Virus record (IMG/VR): IMGVR_UViG_3300023106_000016
Coordinates: 1 to 43,593 of that record
Source: a virus
Length of the DNA stretch: 43,593 nucleotides
Reading direction: 5' to 3' (one strand)
Made by a program: the position numbers and the translations under genes
Notes under the pieces: model-generated
Databases searched by the model: none
What the model saw: only the letters and a program-made list of their open reading frames with translations
Told to the model about the DNA's origin: nothing
Part shown: in pieces, positions 7,437 to 16,924 of the stretch
How positions within the stretch are numbered: position 1 is the stretch's first letter
Layout of the letters: each line of letters begins with the position of its first letter

Positions 7437-7453
7437 TTACGCAATATGCGTGA
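7437..7453. promoter_or_regulatory. Palindromic operator O1 (TTACGCA-N3-TGCGTGA)
   Basis: Inverted repeat TTACGCA-ATA-TGCGTGA with one arm mismatch and a 3-base centre. It shares the core ACGCA-N3-TGCGT with sites at 19684-19702 and 26255-26275. It lies about 22 bases upstream of the -7 box at 7408-7415. Confidence 0.55.
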
Positions 7454-7457
7454 ATGT

Positions 7458-9182
7458 TTAATGTTCTATAGGGAATTGATTACTTAACCCATAAGAGCAA
7501 CTAAGAGATGCAGACCTAAAGAATATATTTATAAATTCGCATGGTCCTGTAGGTAAGTAACTTTCATCAAATGAAACTCCTGCCAATAATTGTTCTGAAG
7601 TATATAAACCTGGAATTATAACCATAACATAACTAGGGCATCTGTACTCAACAACTATTTCAGCATAGGCGCTGTCATAATTATAACCATATACGGTTAC
7701 TAATCCTCCTGAAATATCTACACTATCTATAAATGGGTAATGGTTCCAAGTTGAATTAAATCGTTTAAATCTTTCTGATCCTACACAAACCAAAACCCCT
7801 GTAAACTTAACATCTGTGTATATATCAGGTAATCCTGGAGCTCCTGGCGTAACTTCGTAAATAGAAAAAGCCCCTCCTCCTGGAGGGTTTCCATAATAAT
7901 ATCCATTTTTAATAACACCAACTTCATCTACCTCGTAATCACACTCAACGCATTCATCGGCTATGTTAACGCAACATGTAGAATCAATTACCTTATCTTT
8001 TAAAGTCATTATTAATTGAACATTTGAGGCACAATCACTAAATATATAAGATATATCAGTTTCTATTTTTTCGACTTCATACATATCTGAAACACGGATC
8101 TGTTTTTTTCTTATTGCCCTTGTAACTTCAATTGTATCATGTAATCTAATTATAGTTAGAGAATCTGTTATAAATTCAGGGCATTTTGGCGCAGTTAATG
8201 TTTCCTTTTTTTCCCATTTCTGGAAAGTTATATTAACCTGTTCATTTCCATCTGTATCTCCTGTTTCAGTAATAGGGTATGTAGGAGTGGATATAGGTCC
8301 ATCAATGTAAAGTCTATTTTTATATTGACAATCTATAGGATTATATAATACATCCTTCATATCGCATGTATTATACCATTCCAGCATAACATAAGGGCTT
8401 TGTGATGGAATAAAATCTTTTACAGTTATAATTTCAGAATAATAGGCGTTGTTCTGACCATCATAAACAATCATATAGTATGATCCACATGTTAATTGAA
8501 AATCAAACAAATCCCCACAGTAACTTATTACATCAAAATCACCTGCATTCCTTAAGTACAACTTTGATAAAGGCAAATCTATATCTCCAATTAATGTATC
8601 AAAAACGATTACTTCCCTTATTTCTATAGATTCTATTATTGCGTAATTAGTTGAGTTTGAAGATGTAGAACTTACTTGTATATCTGTTGCTGTAGCGGTA
8701 AATTTAGCTGTATATGTCCCTATTGATGTTATAGTCTGTGATACTACACTATTGTTTGATATCACTACGTCAAACGATGATCCAATAAACTGCCTATATT
8801 CACTTACTATTATCTTAACCTCATATAATTTACCAATAGTTAAAGCAGTTAAATTTTTAATATATCCTGTGCCAAAAGAAGCAGAAGCTCTCATTTTTCC
8901 ATTTATAAACTGATATTGAAGTGATGACCAAAATCCAGTATTATAAGTAAAATTAGAGTCATTTGTATTCAAAATGTTCTTAAATGGTTCATTACATGCT
9001 GATCTTAAAAACCATCTACTTAACTGATATCCACTTCTAGGTCTTTTTATTTGAAAAGGTAGTAATCTTGTTTTATCAGATATTAATTGAAAGTCGCAAA
9101 TATCGCAATCAATTGAAAATCTATTCTGTTCATTATAATCATCGTACCATCTTACTGGTGTGATAAGGCTGCTTCTAATCAT
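7458..9182 (-). CDS. Tail-tip/baseplate protein
   Basis: 574 residues, soluble, beta-rich. The N-terminus reads MIRSSLITPVRWYDDYNEQNRFSI. A middle carbohydrate-binding-like segment (about residues 85-195) is followed by a cysteine-containing region (STCCVNIADECVECDYEVDEVG near residue 410) and a C-terminal beta domain. It overlaps the upstream tail gene by 8 bases and lies second after the tape measure, the usual place of distal tail or hub/fibre-adaptor proteins. Exact role not identifiable. No enzymatic motif seen. Confidence 0.6.
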   Translation of the reverse strand: MIRSSLITPVRWYDDYNEQNRFSIDCDICDFQLISDKTRLLPFQIKRPRSGYQLSRWFLRSACNEPFKNILNTNDSNFTYNTGFWSSLQYQFINGKMRASASFGTGYIKNLTALTIGKLYEVKIIVSEYRQFIGSSFDVVISNNSVVSQTITSIGTYTAKFTATATDIQVSSTSSNSTNYAIIESIEIREVIVFDTLIGDIDLPLSKLYLRNAGDFDVISYCGDLFDFQLTCGSYYMIVYDGQNNAYYSEIITVKDFIPSQSPYVMLEWYNTCDMKDVLYNPIDCQYKNRLYIDGPISTPTYPITETGDTDGNEQVNITFQKWEKKETLTAPKCPEFITDSLTIIRLHDTIEVTRAIRKKQIRVSDMYEVEKIETDISYIFSDCASNVQLIMTLKDKVIDSTCCVNIADECVECDYEVDEVGVIKNGYYYGNPPGGGAFSIYEVTPGAPGLPDIYTDVKFTGVLVCVGSERFKRFNSTWNHYPFIDSVDISGGLVTVYGYNYDSAYAEIVVEYRCPSYVMVIIPGLYTSEQLLAGVSFDESYLPTGPCEFINIFFRSASLSCSYGLSNQFPIEH

Positions 9183-10944
9183 GGAGTAACGTTAATGTAA
9201 TTAAATCGGTTTGGGTATTATATATTGCCTCATCTATTTCTCCATCCCCTAATTCAGTTTTTACCAAAGCCTGAACGGGATTAAAGTCAATATCATCACA
9301 GCAATTTTGTATTAAAATTTCTTTTTGTGTTTTTGATTTTATAGTCCTACCAGTGAATGATATGGTATCTGGTCCATTATCTCCAGAAGTTAATACACGC
9401 CTATCAAGTAAGTATCTCCTAATCAAATTAGCCCATTGCAAATGCCCATTTTCATATGTGGTTATAGATGGAACTCCTATTAGTGTTTCTATATTGCAGG
9501 TGGCATTAACATTTCCAGTCCAATATCCACCACCTATATTATAGTTAACACTATACGGAGCAGATAATGAGGCGTCTATTAACATGAAGCCTTTATTGTC
9601 ATATATACCTGGATTAGTATTTGATGAATCCAAACCGGCTATATCTGTTACTACTAAAGGTATTGAATACTGTTTTTCTTGCGTTCCTGATTCATCAGAA
9701 TTATTAACACACACTCCTGAATATTCTATTTTATTGTAATCATTAGCATAAGGTTCTATGATTGCCCCGTTTAGAATATCCCTATTTTGAGAAAAATTAA
9801 ATATTTCTATTTTTGGTAAATCAATTTTTGAATAATTATATTTATTTTTCGCATTGTTGTATGGGAAATTAGTTAATGAAGTGGCATCATATAAAGTTGA
9901 ATTATTTATAAACCAACTCACATGCTCTACCCTTATAGATCCATCTGGGTGAATCATCCAATATGCATTAAACATTGTAGCCCATATTTTTTCAAGGTCT
10001 TTAAATGTTATTTTATTTTGGCTATCAGCGAATGTAGATGAACTTATTGGCTGCTCCCATTCACCAGCTGAAACGTCATTTGCATTTGATTTAGGCATAT
10101 ACAAAAGATGTGTTAACTTATTCGTCTGCCCAGTAACGTAATTTATTCCAGGAGTTAAAGGCAGGTATAAGTCAACATAAGGTTTACCTGCCGGGAATGT
10201 TGTTCCAGGTGGAATAGGAGGAGTAGAAGATGGAAAATAACCGGGTGTAGTACCAGGAGCATTCCAGTCAAAAAAATCAGACCTCAACATTATATCTGTT
10301 ATTGATCTACCAGTATTTACCAATAATTCTCGGCAAACTCCATCACAAAGCATTCTAAAAAACTGAAATGGGTAATCCTGAAATGCAGGATTTACAGGTT
10401 TTGTTCTTACAGTATACGTATAGCTTGCAAAATTTAAGTATTCAACTTCCAAAAAAACAACATCTGATCCAATAATAGTATATAAATAAAACTCATTATA
10501 AAGGGACCCAGATGTTCCAACCTCCATGTAATTTGTTATTGGATTTTTAGTTTCGTCTTTAAATTCGTTTATTTTATCGTAAATAGATGTAGAGTTAGTT
10601 GCCTGTAACAATACTGTGCATCTATCTAAATCCCACTCTCCGCTATTTAATGGAACTATTCCTTCAAACTCCAATTCATATTTTTTATTACAATACCGAT
10701 AAATTTTAAGATTTAATTCAGAACACCTTAAAGATGAATCTCTTTCGAATCCATAGAAGTAATTATAGTCAAAAATGTTTACCTTAGCATTGTTTATGAA
10801 TTTAAGTTTAGTGTTTAATTCTTTATCATAATTTAAAGAATCTTTTTGCTTTTTCCATTTGTACTCAAGTACATTGTCATTGCTTGGAAAAACTTCTCTT
10901 TCAACTCCAAGATAACTTACAACAAATTTTCGTTTAGTTCCCAT
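9175..10944 (-). CDS. Distal tail/baseplate hub-like protein
   Basis: 589 residues directly after the tape measure (11-base overlap), the standard position of the distal tail protein or baseplate hub in siphophages. The N-terminal part (about 1-130) is beta-rich (KFVVSYLGVEREVF, YELEFEGIVPLNSGEWDLDRC), as in Dit-like domains. The middle contains a Pro/Gly-rich loop (GTTPGYFPSSTPPIPPGTTF, near residues 230-250) and IRVEHVSWF, reminiscent of hub proteins. Assignment rests on synteny and composition. Confidence 0.6.
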   Translation of the reverse strand: MGTKRKFVVSYLGVEREVFPSNDNVLEYKWKKQKDSLNYDKELNTKLKFINNAKVNIFDYNYFYGFERDSSLRCSELNLKIYRYCNKKYELEFEGIVPLNSGEWDLDRCTVLLQATNSTSIYDKINEFKDETKNPITNYMEVGTSGSLYNEFYLYTIIGSDVVFLEVEYLNFASYTYTVRTKPVNPAFQDYPFQFFRMLCDGVCRELLVNTGRSITDIMLRSDFFDWNAPGTTPGYFPSSTPPIPPGTTFPAGKPYVDLYLPLTPGINYVTGQTNKLTHLLYMPKSNANDVSAGEWEQPISSSTFADSQNKITFKDLEKIWATMFNAYWMIHPDGSIRVEHVSWFINNSTLYDATSLTNFPYNNAKNKYNYSKIDLPKIEIFNFSQNRDILNGAIIEPYANDYNKIEYSGVCVNNSDESGTQEKQYSIPLVVTDIAGLDSSNTNPGIYDNKGFMLIDASLSAPYSVNYNIGGGYWTGNVNATCNIETLIGVPSITTYENGHLQWANLIRRYLLDRRVLTSGDNGPDTISFTGRTIKSKTQKEILIQNCCDDIDFNPVQALVKTELGDGEIDEAIYNTQTDLITLTLLHD

Positions 10945-13900
10945 TTGGCTTTATAATAGTGGTTAAATCACCTTTTTTAATTATCCTATTACCATTTGGC
11001 AAAACCACTTCAGAATTATTAAGAGCTGAAACAACTTTATCAAATTTACTTCCTAAATTATCGATTCGTTTTTCCATCCCTTCATTATTTGATTTAAGCA
11101 TCAAATTTATTTCAGATTGCTTTAATGCTTGTTTAGTTAAGTTTAATTGGCCTGGTATATCACCCATTAATCCCACTCCGGTATCTTTTAATAGGTCAGA
11201 TATTCCTATCCTTATCATATTATGATCTCCTGAATGAAGACCCTCTAAAAGAGTTCTGTGTTTTTTTGTTTTTTCTTTTGTTGTAACAAATTCGCCGCCA
11301 TGAACAGTTCCCATTTCCTCATATTTATCTCCGTCACCAACATAACCACCTTTCCAGAAACTACTATCTGCCGCATTAACTGCTGCACTAGCCCTTCCCT
11401 GAGCGTATGCAAATGCTCCTAGCATAGCCCCAATGGTAATGGCCGCAATAGCTACGCCAAAAGGGCCTGCGCTCGCCGTAGATGCGTAAATTTCAGCTAT
11501 AGCAGTTACCAATGAAGAGGCCTGTTGTGCCTGGTCAAGTAGTAACTGTTGCTTTCTTAAACGCTCTTTTTCTTTTTGTAATTTCTTGGTGTTTTCTAGA
11601 TCCTCATCCTGAGCTCGTTTTTTATCCGCCAATTGTTGATCAAGTTGAGCAGCATTATTTGCATAACCAGCATCCCTTAAAGCGTTTTCCTGTTGTAATT
11701 TAGATTCAATATCATCAATTTCATTTTGCCTTGCTTCTCGTCCTTTTTCTATTAATTCTAATTCATTGTCTAATTTTTCGTTTTGCGAATCAAGAAACCC
11801 CTGTGCTATACTCTTTAATTGATCCCCAATTTTACCAATATTTTCCTTATCTTTTTCAGATAAACCGAATACTTTCCCCCAATCTATTTTGCCTAAATCA
11901 TCACTATTGTTTATATCTTCAATCTCTTTACTCAATCCATTTATTAGTTTTTCTGTTTGAAGTTTTAGCAATTTTTCCTGTTCATCTCCTGAAACTTGTA
12001 TTTGATTAGCAGAATCCCTTAACCTTTCTGCCTGGGCCAATGATTCAGCATCTCCTTTAGCTTCAAGTATAGAGGCTTCGTTGTTTGCCTGAGTTACCAA
12101 TAATCCAGTTTCTGCCCTTACCTGCTCAATTCTTACCTTTAACTGATCTGCGGCAGCTTGTTTTTTTATTTCAAGTATTGCAATCGATTTTTGTTTTTCA
12201 AAATCTTCATCACTTAAGCCCTGTGGTTTTTTTAGAGCGTTTATTTCCTCTATTCGTATTTCAGTTTGTAAATCCGAAAAAGCCTTAGCATCATCAGCAT
12301 CTTTCTTCCTATTTTGAAAATCCTTTAATCTAAGCTGTGCTTTTTGCTCTGACAATTGAATATCCAGTGCTAAAGTATCAGCCCCGTATTTTCTATCAAT
12401 AGCAAGTTGCAACTGGTTAAATTGCTCTTGTTGCTCTGCACTTAGTTGATTACCTTTACCGGCAAGAGCTTGTTTTTTTAGTAGGGTTTCTTGTAATTGT
12501 TGTAATTCCTTATCAGCTATTTCTTTTTCTCGATTAATCCTTTCTAATCCAGATAATCCGGACGTTTCAGCTGCCTGAGCTCTCTTAAATATATCAAGTA
12601 AAAAATCATTATAGTCCTTTAAGGCTTTTTTAGCTTTTTCTAACTCTTCTTTTGTAGGTCCTGGAACCTGTTTTATAGCCTTAGCATTCCTAAATTGTTC
12701 ATCAGTTGCCTTTAACGATTGCCCAATTAAAATAACAGAGTTGTTATATTCCTCTGCCGTTATTTTTCCTACTGCAAATTGTGTTTTAACATAAACTAAA
12801 GCTGTATTATAGTTCAATAGTTTATCAACATTTGATTTTGTACTTTTAGAGATGTCATCTAATGCAAATGATAAAGCAACTAACTGTCCATTTCCTCCGG
12901 TTAAATTATCAATGAATGACTGTTTCCCTCCACCAGCTCTAAGACTAGCGTTTATTGCATTTAATTTAGAAGCAGCATCATTAGCCGCACCAAGTAATTC
13001 ATTAAAATTATCTATTACTAGTGCAACAATTCCCTCACTACTTTCACCCAAATTATTAAAAAGTGCATCGAAATTATCCCCTAAATTTGAAATTTTACCT
13101 CCTAAAGTTTCTGAAATAGCAGCCATGCCTCCAGTAACACCCTTCAATTCACCTAAAGAAAGTAGATATTTAATAATTTCAGAAGATGTATTTTTTACAA
13201 CTGTTTTTTGCTCATTAAAAGTAAATGTTAATTTATCACCTTCCTTAGATGCTCCAATATTAAATTCCTTTAGTCTTTCAAAAGACCCTGATTGAGCGTC
13301 CAGAACCCCTTCAACTAATTGGTCTAATGATTTACCTTTAGATGCAGCTAAATCACCTAAACTAGTCAGTTGGTCATTTGTTGGCTTGAAATTTATTGAA
13401 GCTAATTTTATAAAAGCATCAGTTACTTCTTTTACTGAAAAAGGCGTATTAGATGCAAACGTTTGAATATTTTGCAGAACTGTTTTTGCCGCTGAGTTAC
13501 TGCCTAATGTATTAGTAAGAACGGCTTCAAATTTCTGGAACTCTGCCCTTGTTTCTATTATTTTTTTTCCTAATGAAACGACAGCCCCAATACTAAAAGC
13601 ACCTATTATAGCTCCCCCCACTTTACTTACAACGCCTTCAGTTTCTTGTGAAGACTGCTGTATGCTTGCCATCTGGGTATTAAACTCTGGGGCAATAGTA
13701 GAAATTTGACGCCTGTTTTCAGCAATTAAAGAATTAAATCTTTGAATAGATTGTGGATTATTTGATCTATTTCTTGCCTCAGTTAATGCTAACTCTTTTT
13801 GAATTAATGTATTTATTATTCCATTTGTTTCTTTAAGTTTTAAAAAAGACTGATTTATGTTTGAATTTAAGTTTAATGTTTGCGTGTTTAAGTTTTGAAT

Positions 13901-14143
13901 CCCATTTCCAGCTTTATCAACTTTATTCAATTCAGAAATCATCTCACCTACGTTACCTGACCCTTTTTGGATCTCTCCACCCAACCTCGAAACATCTTTT
14001 GCAGATGATCCAAAAGCCTCTCTGGATGTTTTCTCAAAATCACTTGCCTTATTAGATAGATCATCTATTCCCCTTCCAACTTGGCTTATGCCATTTTGTA
14101 TAACAGAAACATCGGTTATTAATTCAAATTTTACAGTACTCAT
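10934..14143 (-). CDS. Tail tape measure protein
   Basis: 1069 residues, the longest gene. N-terminal 170 residues are helical and coiled. Then a hydrophobic segment (VVSKVGGAIIGAFSIGAVVSLG) and the conserved tape-measure motif FASNTPFSVKEVTDAFIKLAS (near residues 228-250) follow. Next comes a long charged coiled coil rich in Glu, Lys and Gln (about 500-870) and an Ala-rich hydrophobic stretch (ASTASAGPFGVAIAAITIGAMLGAFAY). At roughly 0.15 nm per residue (the usual rule) it predicts a tail near 160 nm, so a long-tailed siphovirus. The start codon overlaps the stop of the -1 frameshifted chaperone frame (ATGA), as in other tape-measure loci. Confidence 0.92.
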   Translation of the reverse strand: MSTVKFELITDVSVIQNGISQVGRGIDDLSNKASDFEKTSREAFGSSAKDVSRLGGEIQKGSGNVGEMISELNKVDKAGNGIQNLNTQTLNLNSNINQSFLKLKETNGIINTLIQKELALTEARNRSNNPQSIQRFNSLIAENRRQISTIAPEFNTQMASIQQSSQETEGVVSKVGGAIIGAFSIGAVVSLGKKIIETRAEFQKFEAVLTNTLGSNSAAKTVLQNIQTFASNTPFSVKEVTDAFIKLASINFKPTNDQLTSLGDLAASKGKSLDQLVEGVLDAQSGSFERLKEFNIGASKEGDKLTFTFNEQKTVVKNTSSEIIKYLLSLGELKGVTGGMAAISETLGGKISNLGDNFDALFNNLGESSEGIVALVIDNFNELLGAANDAASKLNAINASLRAGGGKQSFIDNLTGGNGQLVALSFALDDISKSTKSNVDKLLNYNTALVYVKTQFAVGKITAEEYNNSVILIGQSLKATDEQFRNAKAIKQVPGPTKEELEKAKKALKDYNDFLLDIFKRAQAAETSGLSGLERINREKEIADKELQQLQETLLKKQALAGKGNQLSAEQQEQFNQLQLAIDRKYGADTLALDIQLSEQKAQLRLKDFQNRKKDADDAKAFSDLQTEIRIEEINALKKPQGLSDEDFEKQKSIAILEIKKQAAADQLKVRIEQVRAETGLLVTQANNEASILEAKGDAESLAQAERLRDSANQIQVSGDEQEKLLKLQTEKLINGLSKEIEDINNSDDLGKIDWGKVFGLSEKDKENIGKIGDQLKSIAQGFLDSQNEKLDNELELIEKGREARQNEIDDIESKLQQENALRDAGYANNAAQLDQQLADKKRAQDEDLENTKKLQKEKERLRKQQLLLDQAQQASSLVTAIAEIYASTASAGPFGVAIAAITIGAMLGAFAYAQGRASAAVNAADSSFWKGGYVGDGDKYEEMGTVHGGEFVTTKEKTKKHRTLLEGLHSGDHNMIRIGISDLLKDTGVGLMGDIPGQLNLTKQALKQSEINLMLKSNNEGMEKRIDNLGSKFDKVVSALNNSEVVLPNGNRIIKKGDLTTIIKPNGN

Positions 14144-14858
14144 TTATTTGTTTTTAGTTGCGCAAGCCTCTTGTCTAATTTTTCCTTAAATACCAAAAGC
14201 TTTATAAAAAAATCTTCAGTATTTAAACACAATAATTCATTTTCTTCTGTAACTCTAATCCTTCCGTTTTCATCTTCAGTCATAACAGATAAAAGTTCTG
14301 ACCAGTACTTCTTAACTTCAAGTTCATGCTGTTTAATGTATAGTGGTTTTATTTCCCCTATTTCATTATCTCTATTTTTGTGTTTATTATTTCCGAGTTT
14401 TCTTGGGTAAATTTTATCAATGTTTGTTTGAATCCCTCTATAGAATTGAGAGATAAAAGGGTAAAACCCATCATGTCAAGCCCCTCCTCTTGCCAGTCTT
14501 TTATTTTATCAAGAGATATCCTTTCATCAAAAAACCTAATATCTTCTCCTTCTTTATTTATTACTAAAGCTGCCATTAAGAGGGATGGATGAACCCGTGT
14601 TTCTTCATCAACACTTGAAATTGAATTCATAATGTTATGAAGAATAACTGCTGAATTCGCAAATTGCTGTTTATTTAATGATTCATAAGCAGTTTTTATA
14701 TTCGCAAACATTTCATTGAAATTAAGTCCGAAAGTTAAACGAGGTAATAATTTCTCATATTCTACAAATCTAGAAATAGAGATTTTATCGCAAATATAAT
14801 ATTTGTTTCCGTTAGCCATAAACTCTTTAGTTTTAAGGTCAATTGTTTTTAAATCCAT
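14140..14858 (-). CDS. Tail assembly chaperone, -1 frameshifted long form (gpGT analogue)
   Basis: The -1 frame is open from a TGA just upstream of the site GGGTTTT (14463-14469, minus strand; codons ATG GGT TTT ACC) to a TGA at 14142-14140 that overlaps the tape-measure ATG. GGGTTTT fits the X-XXY-YYZ slippery rule in the chaperone frame and lies only a few bases after the -1 frame opens, as expected if selection kept the window open. Slippage there joins EEGLDMMGF to a ~105-residue tail (YPFISQFYRGIQ... to ...KLDKRLAQLKTNK) rich in charged helix. The product would be about 239 residues. Frame structure is seen; the frameshift is inferred from it and from the lambda G/GT precedent. I checked no downstream stimulatory structure. 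Confidence 0.65.
14358..14858 (-). CDS. Tail assembly chaperone, short form (gpG analogue)
   Basis: 166 residues from the ATG at 14858 (MDLKTIDLKTKEF). An upstream extension of the frame overlaps the preceding gene and is unlikely to be used. It sits immediately before the tape measure, where tail chaperones (lambda gpG/gpGT type) bind the tape measure during assembly. The sequence is mostly helical (KISISRFVEYEKLLPRL, DKIKDWQEEGLDMMGF) with no export signal. The 0-frame stop (TAG at 14358-14360) lies inside a long open -1 frame that runs to the tape-measure start, so this is probably the unshifted product of a frameshift pair. Confidence 0.75.
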   Translation of the reverse strand: MDLKTIDLKTKEFMANGNKYYICDKISISRFVEYEKLLPRLTFGLNFNEMFANIKTAYESLNKQQFANSAVILHNIMNSISSVDEETRVHPSLLMAALVINKEGEDIRFFDERISLDKIKDWQEEGLDMMGFTLLSLNSIEGFKQTLIKFTQENSEIINTKIEIMK

Positions 14859-15211
14859 TTCGTGTATATTTTTTTTATTGTTTCTGCAAATAATATTGAT
14901 AATCCTATGATTAATCCGGCATAGATAATATGATAAAAGGTATACAATCCATAATTCAAAATAACAAAAAACCATAATGCCATTTGACCAGTTACGCATC
15001 TGTGACACCCTATAATCATTTTAAAAATTGGATGATCTCCTTTACCTTTAAGCTCTCGTTTATCATTTCCGAATAATATACCAAGCCCTTTATAAAGTCC
15101 ACTAAATATTTCTCCAGGCTCTGTTAAAATAGTTGAGTAAGTGAATCCTAACGATGCTAATAAAAATGCGTTAAATATAATTGATATGCAGGTATGAGTT
15201 GAAATAATCAT
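14849..15211 (-). CDS. Membrane protein with CHRC...QxxxW motif (DUF1360-like)
   Basis: 120 residues with hydrophobic segments at about 8-27, 72-95 and 97-112. A GCHRCVTGQMALWFF motif precedes the second segment. Such CxxC...G-Q-xALW membrane proteins resemble the DUF1360 family and recur in Bacteroidota phages between head-tail genes, to my recollection. It overlaps the upstream tail-completion gene by 4 bases and the chaperone by 10 bases, so it belongs to the tail transcript. A membrane protein inside a tail operon is unexpected; it may act in assembly at the membrane or in superinfection control. Confidence 0.6.
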   Translation of the reverse strand: MIISTHTCISIIFNAFLLASLGFTYSTILTEPGEIFSGLYKGLGILFGNDKRELKGKGDHPIFKMIIGCHRCVTGQMALWFFVILNYGLYTFYHIIYAGLIIGLSILFAETIKKIYTKWI

Positions 15212-15783
15212 TTTATAAATTTACTAATTATTTTTTGTATTTCAGCATCAAAAAAACGTTGTAAAATTTCTTTTTCCTCTGTACTTGGTTGCAATATATC
15301 CCCATATTGATCAGTTAAATAACCGGCTATTTCTTCAGTACTTTTGCCATTGGATCTTTGTTTTGTATTCTTTGGTCCTACAATTGTAACTACCCTTCCT
15401 CCTTCTATAACTTTTTTAACTACTCCAATATCATTAAGGGTTGTGCCAGTAAATGATAATGTGACATGATCCGTAGGTCTATTATTGGCTTCCCTCCATT
15501 GCTTATATGATATACCTTCGCCTTTATTCTCCTTGTTTAGTTCTTTTGCAAGTAATTTATCCCCTCCTTTATTAGCAGATTTACCTTCAAAATAGAATGC
15601 CGGCAATTTATTATCGGAATAATTCCCTAATGATTTACCATCGCCAATTGTTCCTTCGTTTATAATCCTGTCTTTCATCATGGCATAAGCATTTAACGCC
15701 ATTTTTTCATTTATTATAGGAAGTTCGATCTCAATTGCCCTTGACAAATCCATCATTGCCTTATCAAACTCTGATGGATTCAT
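15208..15783 (-). CDS. Tail completion/head-tail joining protein (HK97 gp10-like)
   Basis: 191 residues, helical N-terminus (MNPSEFDKAMMDLSRAIEIELP) with the MMKDRIINEG...SLGNYSDNKLPAFYF region and HVTLSFTGTTLNDIGVV typical of gp10-like tail-joining proteins of Bacteroidota phages. It sits between the presumed connector gene and the chaperone/tape-measure block, the classical place of tail terminator and completion proteins. The start overlaps the previous stop by one base. Role inferred from context and partial motif resemblance. Confidence 0.6.
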   Translation of the reverse strand: MNPSEFDKAMMDLSRAIEIELPIINEKMALNAYAMMKDRIINEGTIGDGKSLGNYSDNKLPAFYFEGKSANKGGDKLLAKELNKENKGEGISYKQWREANNRPTDHVTLSFTGTTLNDIGVVKKVIEGGRVVTIVGPKNTKQRSNGKSTEEIAGYLTDQYGDILQPSTEEKEILQRFFDAEIQKIISKFIK

Positions 15784-16859
15784 TACGCAAATATGCCACC
15801 TCTAGCAAAATTAGAATTAGGCCTACACATTAAACAATCACTTTCAATTACCTGTAAATTGTTAGATATCCAACCTATCCACTCTTCGTATAGCGCCCTA
15901 TATCGGTTTCTTTTTCCCCATAGAACCTCCCTATCAAGCATTGTGAATCGGTTTATTTCTCCGGAAGCCAATATCATCTCTATCAACATTTCACCAGCCT
16001 TAGCCCTTATAGCGTAAGCGTAATTCATAGCCATGGCGTCATTTTCAAAATCAAGTGGTGAATCTTCTGAGCAAATTATACGTGAAGTTTCACAGGTAAA
16101 TGAGGCATCCAGAATTAAACCGTTAAGCTCTGTGGTATCAGTAAAAGTGGAGAATAATGCAGGTGAATTACCTACTGATCCCTTTACATTTACCCAATTT
16201 TTAAATAATGTTTTTTGAGAACCGCCTCCACATCCGCAATCTGATTTGTTATCTTTTGGGAGATAGGCACCAGTTAAGTCATAAACAAAATAATACTCAA
16301 GTCCATCAATTAATTTTGACCATAATGGCAATTTTAGAGGCGTAGTAAGTGTTACATATTGTAAGCTATTAGCAGTTGATGTAACAGGGTAAACGGCAAT
16401 AGGCGTTGTTTCATCTTCATTTGAGTAAACAGAAATATTAAATGAGGCAGAAGCGTTAAATAATAATCCAATTTGTTTAATAGTCATGTACCCTCCAACT
16501 ATTGGATATGGTGTAACTTTCAATAAAGCCTGATTAGTTGTTAATGCTAATGTCCTTGTAAACTGAGTGCTTCCAATAATACCAGAAAAAGCAGGTCGTT
16601 TAGGGGTGTAGTTTACAGATATAGCTGTTAGTAAATCTGTTTTAAATTGCTTAGTGGCATTCTCCCTTGACTTTGACATCATATCCCAAAGTGAACCACT
16701 TTCACAATCAGAGGCTGATTCAATAAGTTTTAAATTAAGTCCTTCAAGTTCATCAAGATAAATATCTGATTTACCTTCTGAAACGTCTACCGGTTTGTCA
16801 GCATCAAAGCATTCGCACTCAGTACGTGATAATTTTATTACATTTTCTAAGCACTCCAT
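15783..16859 (-). CDS. Cys-rich virion protein after the capsid gene (connector or decoration candidate)
   Basis: 358 residues. It contains a CECFDAD motif near the start, CGCGGG near residue 210 and CLMCRPN near the C-terminus, in all about ten cysteines. The middle is beta-rich (GYMTIKQIGLLFNASASFNISVYS) and the C-terminal third is helical (AMNYAYAIRAKAGEMLIEMILAS). Placed directly after the major capsid gene and separated from it by an intrinsic terminator, so it is likely expressed at a lower level. It could be a head-tail adaptor or a minor capsid protein. I do not recognise the family. Confidence 0.55.
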   Translation of the reverse strand: MECLENVIKLSRTECECFDADKPVDVSEGKSDIYLDELEGLNLKLIESASDCESGSLWDMMSKSRENATKQFKTDLLTAISVNYTPKRPAFSGIIGSTQFTRTLALTTNQALLKVTPYPIVGGYMTIKQIGLLFNASASFNISVYSNEDETTPIAVYPVTSTANSLQYVTLTTPLKLPLWSKLIDGLEYYFVYDLTGAYLPKDNKSDCGCGGGSQKTLFKNWVNVKGSVGNSPALFSTFTDTTELNGLILDASFTCETSRIICSEDSPLDFENDAMAMNYAYAIRAKAGEMLIEMILASGEINRFTMLDREVLWGKRNRYRALYEEWIGWISNNLQVIESDCLMCRPNSNFARGGIFA

Positions 16860-16875
16860 AATTTTATTTTAATAA

Positions 16876-16905
16876 AAAAGCCGCCGTTTATTGCGGCGGC
16901 TTTTA
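16876..16905 (-). terminator. Intrinsic (bidirectional-looking) terminator after the major capsid gene
   Basis: Stem GCCGCCG (16880-16886) with CGGCGGC (16894-16900), loop 7 bases, extended by A/T pairs on both sides and followed by TTTTTT on the minus strand. It lies 20 bases downstream of the capsid stop. Partial read-through would make capsid mRNA more abundant than downstream tail mRNA. Confidence 0.85.
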
Positions 16906-16924
16906 GAGTTTATATTTTTTAATC

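Noticed and set aside
12852-13295. Plus-strand frame of 147 codons inside the tape measure
   Set aside because: Antisense of a repetitive helical gene; low-complexity Pro/Ser/Phe product, no initiation signals.
14171-14410. Plus-strand open frames antisense to tail genes
   Set aside because: They are shadows of the minus-strand chaperone -1 frame and have no promoter or ribosome-site context.
14358-15008. Longer start of the chaperone at 15008
   Set aside because: The first 50 residues overlap the DUF1360-like gene in another frame and are hydrophobic nonsense; the ATG at 14858 fits family length and spacing.
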